From assembly GCA_040217815.1 (NCBI GenBank), contig JBEHWI010000005.1, positions 47,263 to 111,262 on the forward strand: a stretch of DNA of 64,000 nt, given 5' to 3'. Position 1 is the stretch's first letter; every line of letters starts with the position of its first letter. The translations under genes and the position numbers were made by a program. The notes beneath the pieces are model-generated. The model was not told where the DNA came from, ran no database searches, and saw nothing but the letters and a program-made list of their open reading frames with translations. Source of the DNA: UBA5314 sp040217815. GTDB lineage: Bacteria > Bacillota > Syntrophomonadia > Syntrophomonadales > Syntrophomonadaceae. Below, piece by piece: positions 61,464 through 64,000 of this stretch.

Positions 61464-61910
61464 ATGGAAATTGTGAAAATTATTGATAGCGATAAAACAA
61501 AGTACATGGAATTGCTACTTATTGCAGATGAACAGGTAAGTATGATAGAGAAATATTTGTATCGTGGTGATATGTTCGCCTTGTGTGATGATGATGTTAA
61601 AGCTATTTGCATTGTTACACAAGAGCAATCCGGCGTTTATGAAATTAAGAATATTGTTACCGTTCCTGAATATCAACGGAAAGGATATGGACAACATCTA
61701 ATTTCATTTATTGCTGATTACTACAAAAAATCTGGTAACAAGTTATATGTTGGAACAGGCGATAGCCCTATGATACTTCATTTCTACGAGAAATGCGGAT
61801 TTGAACAATCACACATTGTTAAAAACTTTTTTATAGACAATTACGACCACCCTATGTATGAAAATGGACAACAGTTAGTAGATATGATTTATTTGAAAAG
61901 ACATCTGTAA
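61464..61910 (+). CDS. GNAT N-acetyltransferase
   Basis: 148 aa. Acetyl-CoA loop IVTVPEYQRKGYGQHLISF (R/Q-x-x-G-x-G/A pattern at QRKGYG), then KLYVGTGDSPMILHFYEKCG, the common GNAT end. The product may acetylate a small molecule or a peptide. It is flanked by direct repeats and lies next to a REP-type transposase, so may be mobile cargo. Confidence 0.87.
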   Translation: MEIVKIIDSDKTKYMELLLIADEQVSMIEKYLYRGDMFALCDDDVKAICIVTQEQSGVYEIKNIVTVPEYQRKGYGQHLISFIADYYKKSGNKLYVGTGDSPMILHFYEKCGFEQSHIVKNFFIDNYDHPMYENGQQLVDMIYLKRHL

Positions 61911-61915
61911 AACGA

Positions 61916-61934
61916 AGGGGGCACGGAGGGGCAC
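61916..61934 (+). repeat. Right copy of the 19-bp direct repeat after the GNAT gene
   Basis: See 61347-61365. It begins 6 bp after the GNAT stop codon and overlaps the left inverted repeat of the transposase region. Confidence 0.7.
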
Positions 61935-61954
61935 GGGGACGGTCCTTTTGTCAC
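61925..61954. repeat. REP-like inverted repeat, left end of the transposase segment
   Basis: The 30 nt ending GGTCCTTTTGTCAC match, as reverse complement, the right copy at 62823-62852 at 28 of 30 positions (GTGTCAAAAGGACCGTCCCC is the core of the right copy). This GGGGACGGTCC sequence is known from many REP-associated transposase elements. Confidence 0.75.
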
Positions 61955-61980
61955 TTTTCGTTTTGTCCCCTTTTTCCTAC

Positions 61981-62772
61981 TTAAGATCCTTTTGCGATGA
62001 TTCTATCTATAGCGCGTCGATGTAATCCTAATAACTCGGCTATCTTTCGAATTGAAAGTTCAGTATTATTTCGCAATGAAAATATAATTTGATTTCGCTT
62101 TACTTTGTCTTCCAGTATCGCTTCCTGGTGCAATCCGGGCCATTTCTCACTTAAATATTTATCTAGATATACACGTCCTTCTTCCAAGGTTTTTATTGTT
62201 TCCTCTTTTTCATCCAGATATTCTGATTCATCTTGTTCGTTTGAAAATCGTCTGAATTCGTTTATTGCTTTTTCTACATTGCTTGAGAACATCTCCAAAA
62301 CACTTTTAACATCCCCCAGCCTCGTTTCCTCGGGAGATAAATAGCTGCAATAACTGCTCCATTCATAATGTTCAGGCTTTTCAACTATTCCAGCCTTAAC
62401 CGGATTATTGTGAACGTATCGAAGTACAGCCAATAAATAACGGTCGTCAACCACCGGTTCACTTTTAAACCTACCTTGGAATACATGGCCCACTCGGTTG
62501 TATCTGATATTAAAAAACATGGCATAGCTTGTAGCTATGCCTCTCATAATAGTCGATATATCATATCGGTCGTTACGCAGGATAAGATGAATATGGTTAT
62601 CCATCAGACAATAACCGTAAACTATTAATCCAAATTCATGCTTCTTCTTTAATACTGTATCAAGAAATCGCCGGCGATCGTTATCATCAAGAAAAATCCT
62701 TTTTCGCTCATTTCCCCGCATTATGATATGATAACAACCCGTTGGACTGTACTCCCTTTGTACTCTTGCCAC
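61981..62772 (-). mobile_element. REP-associated tyrosine transposase (RAYT, Y1 family) gene
   Basis: 263 aa. HUH motif at residues 59-65 as NHIHLIL (His60, His62), a tyrosine in YLLAVLRYVHNNPVKAG (Tyr112 or Tyr119 is the nucleophile), and a C-terminal helix-turn-helix (ISFSLRNNTELSIRKIAELL-like). Y1 enzymes of the RAYT type cut and rejoin single-stranded REP hairpins. Length and both motifs are intact. It is bounded by inverted repeats at 61925-61954 and 62823-62852. Confidence 0.9.
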
Positions 62773-62822
62773 TGGAATAATCCCCTTGTACCGTTTATTA
62801 AAGTATAGCTCTTTTTAAGACA

Positions 62823-62852
62823 GTGTCAAAAGGACCGTCCCCGTGTCCCTCC
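62823..62852. repeat. REP-like inverted repeat, right end of the transposase segment
   Basis: Partner of 61925-61954. A related copy follows at 62921-62950. Confidence 0.75.
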
Positions 62853-62920
62853 AAAATGCCGGATATCTTTTTGTTGCTCAGGCAAGCGAAGCTTACACAA
62901 TTTTTATAATTGCGAAGGGA

Positions 62921-62950
62921 TGACACAAGAGAACCGTCCCCATGTGTCAC
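62921..62950. repeat. Third REP-like copy
   Basis: TGACACAAGAGAACCGTCCC followed by CATGTGTCAC shares the ACCGTCCCC core with the transposase-flanking repeats and has imperfect inverted ends (TGACACA/TGTGTCA). It lies about 70 bp outside the right end. Confidence 0.6.
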
Positions 62951-62993
62951 CCCTGTGTCTAAATACCATTATTGAGTTTGTTTTAATCAATCA

Positions 62994-63476
62994 TCAAATA
63001 AATTTTTTCGGTAAGGGCTCCTTCCCCATTGCTATAACCGCACTCGCAATTGTCTGCAAACCGTGCGTTATCATCATTGTTGATTCTCCATGAGCTATAA
63101 GCTTGCCGCCTTCGTTTACCATGGTTGCTTCCGACATGCAGATACTCTTACCTATTTTGATTCTATGGCCTTCAATAATTAATCGGCCCGAATTAGATGA
63201 TCCCAGCATGGTAGAATTTACATCTACTGTTACGTATCCGGCTTCCTCGTCCAGCTCCCCGTAGCATGCCCAGTAGCATGCTGTATCAAGCAGTGAAGCA
63301 TATACTCCTCCATGTACAGTGGCAAAAGGAGTCAGGTGCTTATGCTCCAGATCAACCTCAACCCGTGCGTAACCTTCACGTATTTCTCGTATTACCATCG
63401 ATAAGAGCTGGAAATATGGAGCATTGTTAACCAGGTCCATTATCCTAACGATATGCTCCGGATTAAGTTTTCCCAT
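62994..63476 (-). CDS. PaaI-type hotdog thioesterase
   Basis: About 160 aa from the ATG at 63476 after a GGGGAAG-rich site; a TTG at 63491 is an alternative. Hotdog core: TPFATVHGGVYASLLDTACY with the HGG motif, then VTVDVNSTMLGSSNSGRLII and EATMVNEGGKLIAHGEST. Acyl-CoA thioesterase; substrate unknown. It is downstream of the MarR gene by about 50 bp and probably co-regulated. Confidence 0.87.
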   Translation of the reverse strand: MGKLNPEHIVRIMDLVNNAPYFQLLSMVIREIREGYARVEVDLEHKHLTPFATVHGGVYASLLDTACYWACYGELDEEAGYVTVDVNSTMLGSSNSGRLIIEGHRIKIGKSICMSEATMVNEGGKLIAHGESTMMITHGLQTIASAVIAMGKEPLPKKFI

Positions 63477-63528
63477 GTTCTTCCCCCCCAATATTTTTTC
63501 CTTTCATCTTTTTATAACTAGATAATAG

Positions 63529-63951
63529 CTATTTTAAATAGCTTTCTATGTTATCGAGGTAAGAATCCCACATGGCACTTAAATCAGGACTCATACCTGC
63601 TCTCAATAGGGTGTTTACTTCACTGGTTATGGGATATATTTCACAGGCTTTCTGCTTGCCTTTTTCTGTCAGATAAATCTTGAAAGATCTGCGATCCAGG
63701 GAATCTACTACTCTCCTTACATACTCTTCTTTTTCCAGACGGTCAATAAAACCTGTTACCGCTGAACTGTCCAGGATCAAATTTTCAGCCAGGGATTTAA
63801 TGTTTTGGCCATCCTCCTCGGTTAAGGCATACAGAATGAAAGATTGAGCAACTGTAACCCCGTATTCAGAGTACCGATTATTATAATACTTTTGAAGAGT
63901 TCTGCTGGCTGCAGCCAGTTTAAAACAAAGGGTTTCCTTAAAACTGAGCAT
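63529..63951 (-). CDS. MarR-family transcriptional regulator
   Basis: About 140 aa from the ATG at 63951 with GGAGG 6 nt upstream; an ATG at 63963 and a longer frame to 63978 are less likely. Winged helix: NIKSLAENLILDSSAVTGFIDRLEKEEYV, wing RVVDSLDRRSFKIYLTEKG (parts shown). It probably controls itself and the thioesterase gene. A perfect palindrome lies upstream at 63967-63978. Confidence 0.87.
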   Translation of the reverse strand: MLSFKETLCFKLAAASRTLQKYYNNRYSEYGVTVAQSFILYALTEEDGQNIKSLAENLILDSSAVTGFIDRLEKEEYVRRVVDSLDRRSFKIYLTEKGKQKACEIYPITSEVNTLLRAGMSPDLSAMWDSYLDNIESYLK

Positions 63952-63966
63952 TATTTCCTCCATTAT

Positions 63967-63978
63967 ATGACATGTCAT
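63967..63978. promoter_or_regulatory. 12-bp palindrome ATGACATGTCAT before the MarR gene
   Basis: A perfect 12-bp inverted repeat ends 15 bp upstream of the MarR start. MarR proteins usually bind such sites within their own promoter. The rest of the promoter lies outside the window. Confidence 0.4.
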
Positions 63979-64000
63979 TTATTGATTAATAATATATTTT

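Overview
The window looks like a chromosomal segment of an anaerobic, moderately low-GC Gram-positive bacterium of the Clostridia. A Syntrophomonas-like member of the Syntrophomonadaceae is my best guess, but this is inference. Supporting signs are strong AGGAGG-type ribosome binding sites, an SLH-domain remnant, copper-amine-oxidase-like stalk domains, a 2-hydroxyacyl-CoA-dehydratase-type activase, CarD proteins, a NiCo riboswitch and many c-di-GMP and chemosensory genes. No rRNA, tRNA, prophage or CRISPR was seen.

Layout. 0-4 kb: minus-strand housekeeping genes (partial GNAT, minimal zinc metallopeptidase, YdeI-like protein, MntP, DUF445, YkgJ-type Cys-cluster protein). 4-13.2 kb: one long minus-strand cluster holding two complete BtuCDF/FecBCD-type importers. 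Between and after them lie a radical SAM enzyme, an unrecognised 377-aa protein, an unlisted 47-aa protein with seven cysteines, and a DUF364 protein. Divergent from it are a TrmO/TsaA protein with an FmdE-like C-terminal half and a HTH-plus-PBP-like regulator with no well-placed canonical start codon. I read the whole as a metal or metal-cofactor acquisition locus (molybdate, tungstate or a metallophore are guesses).

15-23 kb: a membrane GAF-GGDEF-EAL protein, a soluble receptor with two MCP signalling modules and a three-domain CheW protein. 23-28 kb: a NiCo riboswitch with an overlapping terminator controls a cation diffusion facilitator. A two-component system on the opposite strand is bracketed by two tiny proteins sharing the C-terminus PYEKLxVIAxLLK. 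28-32.3 kb: an envelope or glycolipid operon (PAP2 phosphatase, UgtP/MGDG-type glycosyltransferase, MFS, NodB deacetylase fused to a YkoP-like domain). 32.4-40 kb: nitroreductase, a decayed SLH gene, a two-gene ATP-driven reductase (activase fused to a dehydratase-type subunit plus a partner subunit), a GT2-GtrA protein and a phosphodiester glycosidase-like protein.

40-51 kb: squalene-cyclase-like repeat protein, DUF4153 protein, DEAD-box helicase, acyl-CoA ligase with two thioesterases, a PiT phosphate transporter behind a four-repeat Pho-box, and a PAS-PAS-GGDEF-HD-GYP protein. 51-64 kb is more accessory: a CarD/Tudor-like/CarD trio, a small protein made of two fused copies, methyltransferase, Imm-5-like protein, a MarR-membrane-hydrolase operon, an ArsC/Spx-like protein, an AbrB-PIN toxin-antitoxin pair, and a REP-type transposase bounded by inverted repeats beside a GNAT gene bounded by direct repeats. 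The window ends with a thioesterase-MarR pair.
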